Assembly (NCBI GenBank): GCA_900538475.1
Contig: UPYT01000002.1
Coordinates: 1 to 64,000 of the forward strand
DNA: 64,000 nt
Direction: 5' to 3'
Source of the DNA: an uncultured Clostridium sp.
Lineage (GTDB): Bacteria; Bacillota; Clostridia; Lachnospirales; Lachnospiraceae
Made by a program: the position numbers and the translations under genes. The notes below the pieces were generated by a model. That model did no database searches. It saw only the letters and a program-made list of their open reading frames with translations, and was not told where the DNA came from. Positions 7,794-15,297 of this stretch are shown piece after piece; the first letter of the stretch is position 1, and each line of letters begins with the position of its first letter.

Positions 7794-7928
7794 ATGATGG
7801 CTGCTTTACTGCTTGTTTTTGTTTTAATAATATCTTTTACAATGCTTCAAGCAAAAAAGCAGTATGAGGATCGAACAAAAAAACTTGAGGTTGCAGGAAA
7901 TGCTGGCAGAACGGAAGGATGTAGATAA
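7794..7928 (+). CDS. Possible 44-aa membrane peptide
   Basis: The open frame begins MMAALLLVFVLIISFTML, one hydrophobic helix, then a charged tail (QAKKQYEDRTKKLEV). No clear ribosome site precedes it. It may be a truncated gene end or a small inner-membrane peptide; evidence is weak. Confidence 0.25.
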   Translation: MMAALLLVFVLIISFTMLQAKKQYEDRTKKLEVAGNAGRTEGCR

Positions 7929-8006
7929 GTTTATTTTTGCAGTAGATACATTATTTGAGCAATTCTCAGAAACAGAAGAACAGTGAAATTAGTGAAACAT
8001 GGAGAT

Positions 8007-8041
8007 CGAGATCCATATTTTATGAGTTATATTTGATCTCG
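8007..8041 (+). promoter_or_regulatory. Inverted repeat upstream of the XRE/ImmA-Fic unit
   Basis: CGAGATC (8007-8013) and GATCTCG (8035-8041) form a 7-bp dyad about 90 bp before the XRE start; a candidate operator for that repressor. Confidence 0.35.
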
Positions 8042-8131
8042 TTTGTTAAAATAAAAATGTTGGAAAATCGAACAGAAGTGTTGACTTTTCTATCAAACAA
8101 AGCTATTCTAATACGGAAGGAGGTAAAAACA

Positions 8132-8443
8132 ATGAAAAACATATCTGAAAAATTGAAGGATGCAAGACAGCGTTTAGGCTTTTCTCAGGAATATGTGGCA
8201 AATTGTCTGGGAATTGGTCGCTCAGCTATTACTCAAATTGAGCTTGGAAACCGAAAAATTACATCGGATGAAATTCAAAAATTCTGCCAGCTTTATCATG
8301 TTTCAGCGGATTACCTTCTCAATCAGGAATCTCTCGAATCCAAACAGGTTGTATTTGCCCGTGGATTTGAAGAGTTAAATGAGAATGATCAGCAGGAAAT
8401 CCTGAATTTGATTGCCTTCAAGAAGTCTATGGCAGGTCTTTAA
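8132..8443 (+). CDS. XRE-family regulator paired with ImmA-Fic gene
   Basis: Encodes 103 aa from the ATG at 8132 (AAGGAGGT at 8117-8124). Residues about 5-62 form a Cro/C1 HTH (KLKDARQRLGFSQEYVANCL, AITQIELGNR). The C-terminus carries FARGFEELNENDQQEILNLI, a tail common in XRE proteins paired with ImmA/IrrE peptidases, which cleave their repressor partner to derepress a unit. The next gene starts 11 bp downstream, so they form one operon. Confidence 0.85.
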   Translation: MKNISEKLKDARQRLGFSQEYVANCLGIGRSAITQIELGNRKITSDEIQKFCQLYHVSADYLLNQESLESKQVVFARGFEELNENDQQEILNLIAFKKSMAGL

Positions 8444-8454
8444 GGGGGAGTTTA

Positions 8455-9821
8455 ATGCTGGATAAAGAAATACTGAATCAATACCGAAATGATGCCCAGG
8501 GACTGGCAAGGTACTTTTCAGAAAAGTACTTTAAAGAGCATGAAAAGGTGTTTCCGATTAATCCTTTTCAGGTTTTAACAGACCTGGGTATTCATTTTGT
8601 ATTTAGAAATTTTGATAAAATGGAAGGTCTGTTTATGCCATCCACAGCGGATATGCCGATAAACTTGGTGGCAATTAATGCAAAAAGACGATTACCCGAC
8701 AGAGATTTTCAGCAGCGCATGAGTTGTGCCATTTTCTTAAAGATGCAGATACACAGTCAACATTTATGTGTGCTATTTCATCAAATGAATACAAAGAGAA
8801 ATATGCGGAGTCTTTTGCTGCGTCTTTTCTTATGCCAGAGGATGAATTACGCGTTCAGATAGATAGCCTCCATCCTGGTGATGGTGAATTGACCTTTGAT
8901 GATGTTCTCAAGATAGCTGATTATTTTGGTACAAGTTTTAGAGCCTGTTATTATCGAATCCGAAATTTATTTCCATATTTGATAGCTTATTATTCAAGCA
9001 AGGAATTGGGTAAATATAAGCCAGAAAAACGGCGGAGGGAACTGGGCTTTTCATACACAAAACTATATGAAGGTGTGTTTGATGCCTGGGAAGACATTTC
9101 ACCAACGAATAGTCTTGAGTTTGCAAGGCGACGGTTTAAGAGTAAGTATGTTTATAATGATGCCCGTCTTGAAGGCGTCAAAACTACTTATGATGCAGCA
9201 TCTGAGATAATTGAGGATCTGCAAGAGAACCGCCAGATAAGTGAGTACTGCACAGAGTCTTATGATGGCTTTTGCAATGTGGCAGGACATTCTGTGATGT
9301 ACGATTTTATCTTTGAAACGGCATGTGACGGAAAAATTGATATTTATCAGTTGTCAACCTTGAATAAGAAATTATTTTCCTGTTGTCCAAATCCGGAATA
9401 TGGAGGATCAACAAGAAAAGATAATGTCCTTGTTTTAGGTGCGAAATTTGAGACGGTGGATTGGCGGGATGTTATGCCGGAACTGATAAAGCTCAATGAT
9501 AAGGTGTTGTTGCTTGAAAGTAAATCGAATGAGCTGAGCAGAAGCCAAATCATTGAATTAATTGCAGATATTCACCATAGGATCACGGTTATTCATCCGT
9601 TTCCAGATGGAAATGGGCGAACAAGCAGAGGGTTTATGATTAAAATGCTGATCCGCTATGGTACGCCACCGTTTTATATTGATGTTGAGAGAAAAGAAGA
9701 ATATTATAATGCATTAGAAATTGCCGACAAAGAGAATGATTTCAATGCGTTGTATGAATATATTTTCAAAGCATTGATTAGAGCCCATGTTGAACTGGCG
9801 ACCCGTCCGAAAACTATATAA
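8455..9821 (+). pseudogene. ImmA/IrrE metallopeptidase-Fic fusion, frameshifted
   Basis: Read from the ATG at 8455 (GGGGGAG site), the frame gives the N-terminal ImmA region (LARYFSEKYF, INPFQVLTDLGIHFVFRNF). It then leaves the family match near 8703. The homology resumes in the frame of 8703-9821: RFSAAHELCHFLKD, which supplies the zinc motif HExxH (HELCH at 8718-8732), then SFAASFLMPEDEL. A linker and a Fic domain follow, with HPFPDGNGRTSR (about residue 380). An inhibitory-helix-like NDARLEG is present. One indel near 8700-8710 breaks an approximately 455-aa protein, by mutation, programmed shift or sequence error. Intact, it would couple a signal-activated peptidase to an AMP-transferase. 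Confidence 0.75.
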
Positions 9822-9856
9822 GGTATCCAGTGTAAAAGCAAGAAAAAATACTGCAT

Positions 9857-9890
9857 TTGCGGTCAATTTGTTATCGACAGTTGACCGCAA
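9857..9890 (+). repeat. Inverted repeat in the 9822-10162 intergenic stretch
   Basis: TTGCGGTCAA (9857-9866) and TTGACCGCAA (9881-9890) form a perfect 10-bp dyad without a T tract. The rest of the stretch holds only the terminator at 10003 and the next att copy. Confidence 0.4.
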
Positions 9891-10002
9891 GCACGGTCTA
9901 ATAAATGTAGATCTAATAAGAAAACCAAATAATCATTACTGTAAAATGTCAGGTAATGGTAGTCATCATTTATAATTGGAAGGAACAGGTTGGCTTTACC
10001 CT

Positions 10003-10026
10003 AATGGTGGAAAATCCACCATTTTT
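10003..10026 (+). terminator. Terminator of the XRE/ImmA-Fic operon
   Basis: AATGGTGG (10003-10010) pairs with CCACCATT (10016-10023), 5-nt loop, T5 tail. Confidence 0.75.
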
Positions 10027-10162
10027 CCACCCAAACTGTAATTCCTCAGATGAAAACAGGTTTTCTTATCTTTTCTGAAATTGACAGAAAAAGCAGTAAA
10101 ATCAAGGCTTTGAATGACTTTGATTGACATAGGATATAAGTAGTTTTCTGTACCAGGACGAT

Positions 10163-10306
10163 CTCCTAAGCGAAAGGCCGTGGGTTCGAATCCCGCCAGG
10201 AACGCCAGCAAACACGCCGAAAACCTTTGATTTATCAGGGTTTTCGGCTTTTCTTATTTCTGCGGCTTTTGTGGCTTTTTTGCAAAAAACCTTGGTTTGC
10301 TAACAT
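10163..10306 (+). repeat. Attachment site B: second tRNA-Arg 3' half and 144-bp repeat
   Basis: Identical to 7461-7604 except one base in the acceptor stem (CCAGGAACGCC against CCAGGGACGCC). It again lacks the tRNA 5' half. It is followed by TTTGCTAACAT and a copy of the 7735-7766 sequence. It bounds the ImmA-Fic island (about 2.7 kb) on the right. Confidence 0.8.
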
Positions 10307-10379
10307 CGCTCAAAAATGCTTTCAGAACCTTGCTAACAAAAAAAGTATTTGGTCACTGTGCAAAGTGGTTCAAACGAAG

Positions 10380-10402
10380 AAAACCTCTCACAAAGTGAGA
10401 GG
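10380..10402 (-). terminator. Terminator of the minus-strand integrase remnant
   Basis: CCTCTCAC (10384-10391) pairs with GTGAGAGG (10395-10402); on the minus strand it is followed by TTTTC. It lies about 20 bp past the stop of the integrase tail. Confidence 0.6.
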
Positions 10403-10423
10403 CGTTCTTCTGAGGGAGGGACT

Positions 10424-10526
10424 TTATAAAGCTTTTGCCAGCTGCTTGAGCAGTGCGGCAGTTTCGGGATTTTTAAGCAGTTCCAGTATCTTTGCTGCAT
10501 CACTTTCTTTTTTTCTCTCTACCAGC
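10424..10526 (-). pseudogene. Integrase C-terminal remnant
   Basis: The minus strand reads ...ESDAAKILELLKNPETAAL then LKQLAKAL and stop. This matches the last 25 residues of the intact integrase at 5303-6676 (KELLLKLLQNPEMAALLKSL). The rest of the gene is gone. It shows that a third, oppositely oriented integrase once stood beside attachment site B. Confidence 0.65.
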
Positions 10527-10536
10527 ATATATTGAG

Positions 10537-10680
10537 CTGATGATAGGACAGTCCTCTACCGAAGCCGAGAGAAAACGGGCTGCAAGGCTGGAAAACAAGG
10601 CACTTTTACCGCCCCGGACAAAAGGTGGACATTTGTCCGACATTCGTCCACCAGAGATAGAGATAGAGTTAGGCTTGATG
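10537..10680 (+). pseudogene. Fragment resembling a phage/element replication-organiser tail
   Basis: Plus-strand residues EAERKRAARLENKAL and SDIRPPEIEIE resemble the low-complexity C-terminal linker of Clostridial replisome-organiser or RepA-type proteins. No N-terminal domain or start signal is present. The assignment is tentative. Confidence 0.3.
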
Positions 10681-10820
10681 CCTGGGGCAATCTTCGGATT
10701 GCCTTTACATAGCATCTGCTTTCAAGAAATAAAATATTTTGTGTTTTTGAAAGCGACCTCTTGAATATTCTGTGTGGTAGGTGTGCATACTATTATTTCA
10801 GTCATAGTGACTGGAAAATT

Positions 10821-10895
10821 TATCTGCCTCATCCCATTGAAATCTCCGTCATTTTAGAGTAAAATGAGGTAGATAGTTCTGAAATGAGGTAGATA
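10821..10895 (+). promoter_or_regulatory. Repeated ATGAGGTAGATA motif before fic
   Basis: ATGAGGTAGATA occurs at 10864-10875 and 10884-10895 (20 bp apart), with an inverted variant TATCTGCCTCAT at 10821-10832. The second copy contains the GAGGT ribosome site and ends 2 bp before the fic start, so binding there would block initiation. The same motif makes both arms of the terminator behind the gene. Confidence 0.6.
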
Positions 10896-10897
10896 AC

Positions 10898-11938
10898 ATG
10901 AGAGTTTTTGATTATATAAAAGAGCCAGAAAAGTTGCTTACTCCTGAAATTGTGCAGATGATCGGAAAAATTCATGAGCACAAAGGTAAGCAAGAGCTTT
11001 TTTTGGAAGCTAATATTGATGAATTGAAAACCCTTCTTGAAGTCGCTTTGATTCAAAGTACAGGTGCTTCTAACCGTATTGAGGGTATTTATACAACAGA
11101 TAAGAGATTGGAAGAATTGGTCAGCCAAAAGGCAGAACCAAGAAACCGATCTGAGCAGGAAATCTCAGGTTACCGAGAGGTGCTTTCTACAATCCACGAA
11201 AGCTATGAGTATATTGTGCCCAGACCTAATATTATTTTGCAGCTTCATCGTGATTTGTATTCCTACGCCGGTTCTGGTGGAGAATATAAAAATGCTGATA
11301 ATGTAATTGCAGAAACAGATGCAGAAGGTCACCAGAAAGCAAGATTTATTCCGGTTCCTGCCTTTCAGACTGGGGAAGCTATAGATGAATTGTGCAGACA
11401 GTTTTTAGAAGCATGGAATACTGATAAAATTGATAGATTACTTTTGATACCTATGTTTATTCTGGATTTCCTCTGTATCCACCCTTTCAATGACGGAAAT
11501 GGACGCATGAGCCGTTTACTGTCGCTTCTTTTGTACTATAAGGCAGGATATATTGTAGGAAAATATGTCAGCATGGAAATGTTGATTGAAAAAACAAAGG
11601 AAACTTACTATGAAGCATTGCAGGAAAGTTCGACAGGATGGCATGAAAATGAGAACAGCTATGAGTCTTTTGTTAAGTATTATCTGGGTATCTTGTTGAA
11701 AGCATATAGTGAATTTGAAAGCCGTGTAGAACATTTAAAGAACCGCACTCTTTCTAAGCCCGAAAGAATTAAAGCGATGATTGATCAGAAAGTTGGTAAA
11801 ATCACAAAGAAAGAAATTATGGATGCTCACCCTGATATAAGCAAAACCACGGTGGAACGCACTCTGGCAGATTTAGTTAAGAGTGAGTACATTGCGAAGG
11901 TCGGTTCAGGTCCGGCTACAGGATATGTAAAAATCTAA
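10898..11938 (+). CDS. Fic-domain protein with C-terminal winged helix
   Basis: Encodes 346 aa. It has an N-terminal helical region, a class II inhibitory motif (TGASNRIEG, about residues 56-64), the Fic active-site loop HPFNDGNGRMSR (about 196-207) and a C-terminal winged HTH (ITKKEIMDAHPDISKTTVER, about 300-345). Fic enzymes use the loop His to transfer AMP to target hydroxyls; the inhibitory Glu blocks ATP until released. The wHTH suggests DNA binding and self-regulation. It is flanked by copies of its probable operator. It is cargo of the third tRNA-Arg island, and it is intact, unlike its neighbours. Confidence 0.88.
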   Translation: MRVFDYIKEPEKLLTPEIVQMIGKIHEHKGKQELFLEANIDELKTLLEVALIQSTGASNRIEGIYTTDKRLEELVSQKAEPRNRSEQEISGYREVLSTIHESYEYIVPRPNIILQLHRDLYSYAGSGGEYKNADNVIAETDAEGHQKARFIPVPAFQTGEAIDELCRQFLEAWNTDKIDRLLLIPMFILDFLCIHPFNDGNGRMSRLLSLLLYYKAGYIVGKYVSMEMLIEKTKETYYEALQESSTGWHENENSYESFVKYYLGILLKAYSEFESRVEHLKNRTLSKPERIKAMIDQKVGKITKKEIMDAHPDISKTTVERTLADLVKSEYIAKVGSGPATGYVKI

Positions 11939-11951
11939 GTCATAAATCATT

Positions 11952-11991
11952 TATCTACCTCATTTCATATACAGATGAGGTAGATATTTTT
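11952..11991 (+). terminator. Fic terminator built from the operator motif
   Basis: TATCTACCTCAT (11952-11963) and ATGAGGTAGATA (11975-11986) form a 12-bp stem with an 11-nt loop, followed by TTTTT. Confidence 0.75.
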
Positions 11992-12058
11992 ACGATGACG
12001 GAGATTATAAAACAGAAAATTGTGTCAGGTTGCAAAAATCCTTTCTGAACTTTTTACA

Positions 12059-12099
12059 TAGCAGTCATGCACTACGGTGTGTGGCTGCTTATTTTTTGC
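12059..12099 (+). promoter_or_regulatory. Leader hairpin ahead of the topB remnant
   Basis: AGCAGTCATGCAC pairs with GTGTGTGGCTGCT with wobbles and is followed by a T-rich tract. It has the same arrangement as the hairpin leader after int. Confidence 0.4.
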
Positions 12100-12116
12100 G
12101 AAAGGAGCAGATGCAA

Positions 12117-12428
12117 ATGAAATTAGTTTTGGCTGAAAAGCCCTCGGTTGCACAGAGCATTGCCAAAGTGTTAGGTGTTGCCAAGCGTGAGGATGGCTAC
12201 TTAGAGGGAAACGGATATGTGGTCAGCTGGTGTGTGGGGTATTTGGTGGAGCTGGCTTTCCACGCATTCCCCGTGGAGGATGTGGATAACGTACCCGTTC
12301 ATGCAGAGCAGGTTGTGAATAACAAAAAGGTCACAGATCACCATGCCATCATTCCGACCAGAGAATTGCAGAAATGCAATCTGAGTGAACTTCCCAAGGG
12401 TGAACTTGCAATTTTGCAACTAATTTCC
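12117..12428 (+). pseudogene. topB: DNA topoisomerase III, internally deleted
   Basis: Starts with the Toprim-type N-terminus MKLVLAEKPSVAQSIAKVLG and EGNGYVVSWCVG (ATG at 12117, AAAGGAG site). It then jumps to VDNVPVHAEQVVNNKKVTDH and HAIIPT, which in intact type IA enzymes lies some 280 residues later near the active region. At about 12428 the frame runs into an integrase fragment. Intact TopB is about 700 aa and is common in Tn916/Tn1549-like ICEs. Non-functional. Confidence 0.8.
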
Positions 12429-12660
12429 CATCACTTACAAGCTGAAGCTGAACGGCGGCGATATGAAATCCGTTCAAGGAGATTCCGGTCACGCACAGGT
12501 CAAGATGGTTGCGGATGTTTATTCCCATATCATCGACGATGACTGCCGACTGAACGCTGAAAGATTGGAAGCTGCGTTCTACTCAGGCAGACAGCAACGC
12601 CGGAGCCAGTTCGGCCTGTCGCAACGGAAAACTCCGCTGAGGATAGAGAGATCATGCTGA
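12429..12660 (+). pseudogene. Integrase catalytic C-terminal remnant
   Basis: From ITYKLKLNGGDMKSVQGDSG through AQVKMVADVYSHIIDDDCRL the sequence is nearly identical to the int at 5303 (catalytic His and Tyr retained). A 1-bp deletion near 12593 then shifts the frame and the natural tail is lost. It is joined directly to topB at ATCACTTAC. It has no start or N-terminal half. Confidence 0.85.
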
Positions 12661-12664
12661 AATA

Positions 12665-12692
12665 AAAAAAGACCTGCTTCGGCGGGTCTAAA
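12665..12692 (+). terminator. Short terminator-like hairpin
   Basis: GACCTGC-TTCG-GCGGGTC with a UUCG-type loop just after the int remnant; it aligns with the hairpin at 7070 after the intact element. Confidence 0.5.
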
Positions 12693-13060
12693 TTACATAG
12701 AATCATTGAGTCTGAAAAAACCTTTGAAATTCTTGATAATTCTGGTTGAAAAATTCATTTTGAAATGATATATTAAACAGACTTAAATAGGTGTCCGAAA
12801 CACCAGCGCCCCTGCACGGGAATGAATAGGATTTCCTATCATTTCGTATAATGAGAAGTTACATAGTGACATTTACTTGCACTTGCAACGTCCGCTAAAA
12901 ATCGAAAGCCTTGCTAATTTCGAGCCAATCGGACGGTGTAAAATCCCTATGAAAATGCTTATGAAGCGTAATACCAGATAGGATTTGAAACAGTGAAAAA
13001 CCTTGTATTTCCAAGGATTTTCTTGCACTGTGTTGCACTTGGTTTCATCGTATCGGGTCT
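12669..13060 (+). repeat. ICE right-end block, copy R2
   Basis: About 80% identical to 7070-7460 (see that entry). No gene. It marks the right end of an older relative of the left-hand ICE. Confidence 0.75.
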
Positions 13061-13101
13061 ACTCCTAAGCGCTAGTTGTGGGTTCGATTCCCGCAGGAAA
13101 C
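13061..13101 (+). other. Attachment site C: degraded tRNA-Arg 3' half
   Basis: ACTCCTAAGCG, then GTGGGTTCGATTCCCGC: a T-arm with drifted anticodon and acceptor sides. It follows R2 exactly as site A follows R1. Likely the right boundary of the tandem island array. Confidence 0.6.
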
Positions 13102-13109
13102 GTACTAAG

Positions 13110-13149
13110 CGGATTGATTAGAAAATATTCTAAATCAATCCGTTTTTTT
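13110..13149 (+). terminator. Strong hairpin terminator
   Basis: CGGATTGATTAGA (13110-13122) pairs with the complementary CTAAATCAATCCG (13130-13142), followed by T7. Confidence 0.8.
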
Positions 13150-13386
13150 CATTTTCGTTACGATTTTGGGCTGGTAAGCAGCCAGCCGTTTGACGACTAC
13201 CCTATAGAGTATACTCCCAGGGGGGAGGACAAATATGGGGAATGCTTATGTACTAACTTTGATTTTGTCAAGGATGTTGTCCCTCCAATCAACAAACTTC
13301 AAAAAATGTTTCCTGTTTGATATACTTTAGCCAAGTTAAATAGCTTGATTAAAGGATGTCACAAGTAGGAGGGAAAATTATGTTTG

Positions 13387-13440
13387 AAGAAAAATTATTT
13401 TAAGGTTGCTACTGTAGGAACCACGATGCGAGTCATGGCT
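13387..13440 (+). pseudogene. Excisionase-type HTH fragment
   Basis: The frame reads KKNYFKVATVGTTMRVMA, matching KKNYFKTILVGNTMRVMI in the first repeat of the protein at 4672. Nothing else of that gene survives. The surrounding 13150-13585 stretch holds no intact gene. Confidence 0.55.
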
Positions 13441-13585
13441 TTTATTCTCTTACTTTCTCTTATGGAAGCTATCAATCCCTTAAATATTGCATCAAATTAA
13501 GGGAAAGACTATAAGTGTGAGGGATGTTTCGGAGGAAAGGCTTAAAAAGCATATAGAAAACCAAGAATAGAAAGGGATAGAAGTA

Positions 13586-14011
13586 ATGGGGAAGGAACCA
13601 ATTTTAACGATTCATGTGAAAATTGACAGAAGCAATTGTCCAGAGATGACGATGCCAGATGGGAAAGTGAAGATTATCCCGTTTACGGGAACGGTTGAGG
13701 GCGAACTGTTTCAGGGTGTTATCATGCCAGGAGCGGCAGATGTACAGGTGACAAATCCAGCAGGTGTGCGACATATGTGTGCCCAGTATATGTTGGAAGG
13801 AAAGGATTATACGGGAGCTGCATGTCATATTTTTGTAGAAAACCACGGGTATTTTGAGCGAGAACATCGTCCAAAACCATTTGAGGCATGGCCAACTTTC
13901 CGAACAGACAGTCCAGTTCTGCGTCCTTATTTGCAGGGAATGCATTTTCGGGCAGAGGGGTACAGTAATGAAAGTGGTGTGGACATTAAAATTTTTGATA
14001 CAGAAAAATAG
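13586..14011 (+). CDS. DUF3237 family protein
   Basis: Encodes 141 aa with a ribosome site near 13572. The sequence VEGELFQGVIMPGAADVQVT ... ARYMLEGKDYTG-like pattern (here AQYMLEGKDYTG) and the beta-rich profile match the DUF3237/UPF0311 barrel family, of unknown activity. There is no signal peptide, so it is cytoplasmic. It is monocistronic, with its own terminator. Confidence 0.75.
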   Translation: MGKEPILTIHVKIDRSNCPEMTMPDGKVKIIPFTGTVEGELFQGVIMPGAADVQVTNPAGVRHMCAQYMLEGKDYTGAACHIFVENHGYFEREHRPKPFEAWPTFRTDSPVLRPYLQGMHFRAEGYSNESGVDIKIFDTEK

Positions 14012-14030
14012 AATATAGGCAATAGACAAT

Positions 14031-14085
14031 AGTTCCCTCAGATCGGTATGGAAAAATCCATATCTGTCTGAGGGATTTTTTATTA
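14031..14085 (+). terminator. Terminator of the DUF3237 gene
   Basis: CCCTCAGA (14035-14042) pairs with TCTGAGGG (14067-14074), with an inner ATATG-type stem and an AT6 tail. Confidence 0.8.
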
Positions 14086-14189
14086 CTATGAAACAAAAAT
14101 GCTCTGCGAGGATCGCCATGGGTTGGAAGAGAATTGGGCTGATGAGACGACCCGCCGCAGGCGGAGAAGCTCGCGAGCAGGCTTCTTTC

Positions 14190-15125
14190 TTATAGTACGG
14201 AGGTGCAGTAATCTACGAATGCCCGGACTGCTTTTGAAGTATATTTTCGATTGGGAAGCAGCATATAAAATATCCGGGTGGTTAGTTCAGAATCCAGTTT
14301 GTAGTAAAGCAGGTTATCTTCTCCGAATACAACAAGGCGATCGCTGATAAAGGTTGCTCCTAAAGAAACATTGGCCAGATGATAGGCCGTTACCAGCTGG
14401 GATAGTTCCATTCTGACTTTGGGAGTGAAGTTGGCTTCCTGAAAGAGTTGTTCTGTTCGATCGTGAAGATTATTTCCAGGAGCCAGCAGAATAAATTCCA
14501 GATCGCGGAAGGAGTTTAGTGTTACACAGGGACAGTCGGGCTGCAAATGGCGGCGGTTAGCCACATCGTTGGCGCTCAGACTTTTTTCTATCAGAATGTC
14601 TTTTATATTGAGAGATTTGGGAACCGCCAACAGAATGTGATCTTCAAATGCAGGATATCGTTCAAATCCCTGCATAAAATTGGGGTTGCAGTTAAATGTG
14701 ATATCTACTTCACGGCGTGCCAGCATCTGGGACAGAATTGCAGAGCTGGATTCTACCAGATCAATGTTGACACGGGGATATTTTTGAGAAAAGCCGGCAA
14801 GAACCTTTGGCATAATGTAAGCATTAATATAGTGAGAACCACCCATACGGACGGAGCCTGTGTTTATCTCTCGGATATCCTGTATCTGCTGCTGAAGCTC
14901 CTGTTCCAGATTCAGGGTGTTTTCAATAAATTCAATATAGGCTTTTCCGGCAAGGGTCAGTCCCATGGGCCTTACGCTTCGATCAAAAATCGGCATACCC
15001 AGAGAATCTTCTACTTTTCGGATAGCCATGCTTAAGGCGGGTTGGGTCATGAAAAGCTCTTCTGCTGCTTTAGTAAAACTCTTCTCCTGGAAAACTTTGT
15101 AGACATAGGCCATTTCAGACTGCAT
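14190..15125 (-). CDS. LysR-family transcriptional regulator
   Basis: Encodes 311 aa from the ATG at 15125 (minus strand), just after an A(G)9 ribosome site; the longer frame adds an improbable 23-aa leader. Residues 1-60 form the LysR HTH (VFQEKSFTKAAEELFMTQPA, LSMAIRKVE), then a linker helix and a periplasmic-binding-like effector domain (about 90-300). It is divergent from the uxaA-type cluster starting 173 bp away, the usual LysR layout, so it probably senses the sugar acid consumed by that cluster. The G9 run in its ribosome site is a possible phase-variable tract. Confidence 0.9.
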   Translation of the reverse strand: MQSEMAYVYKVFQEKSFTKAAEELFMTQPALSMAIRKVEDSLGMPIFDRSVRPMGLTLAGKAYIEFIENTLNLEQELQQQIQDIREINTGSVRMGGSHYINAYIMPKVLAGFSQKYPRVNIDLVESSSAILSQMLARREVDITFNCNPNFMQGFERYPAFEDHILLAVPKSLNIKDILIEKSLSANDVANRRHLQPDCPCVTLNSFRDLEFILLAPGNNLHDRTEQLFQEANFTPKVRMELSQLVTAYHLANVSLGATFISDRLVVFGEDNLLYYKLDSELTTRIFYMLLPNRKYTSKAVRAFVDYCTSVL

Positions 15126-15297
15126 ATAGTATCCCCCCCCCTTGAGTTTTGTGAAAAATACACAAATAACAATGGCACAATTATACACTATCAAGTATTT
15201 TTTATCAAGGTATAAAATTCATATATTAGACATAGTGTCCTGTCCATGATAAGCTTGAGCCATTAGAAGGACGAACGGTCCGGATTGGAGGAAAACC

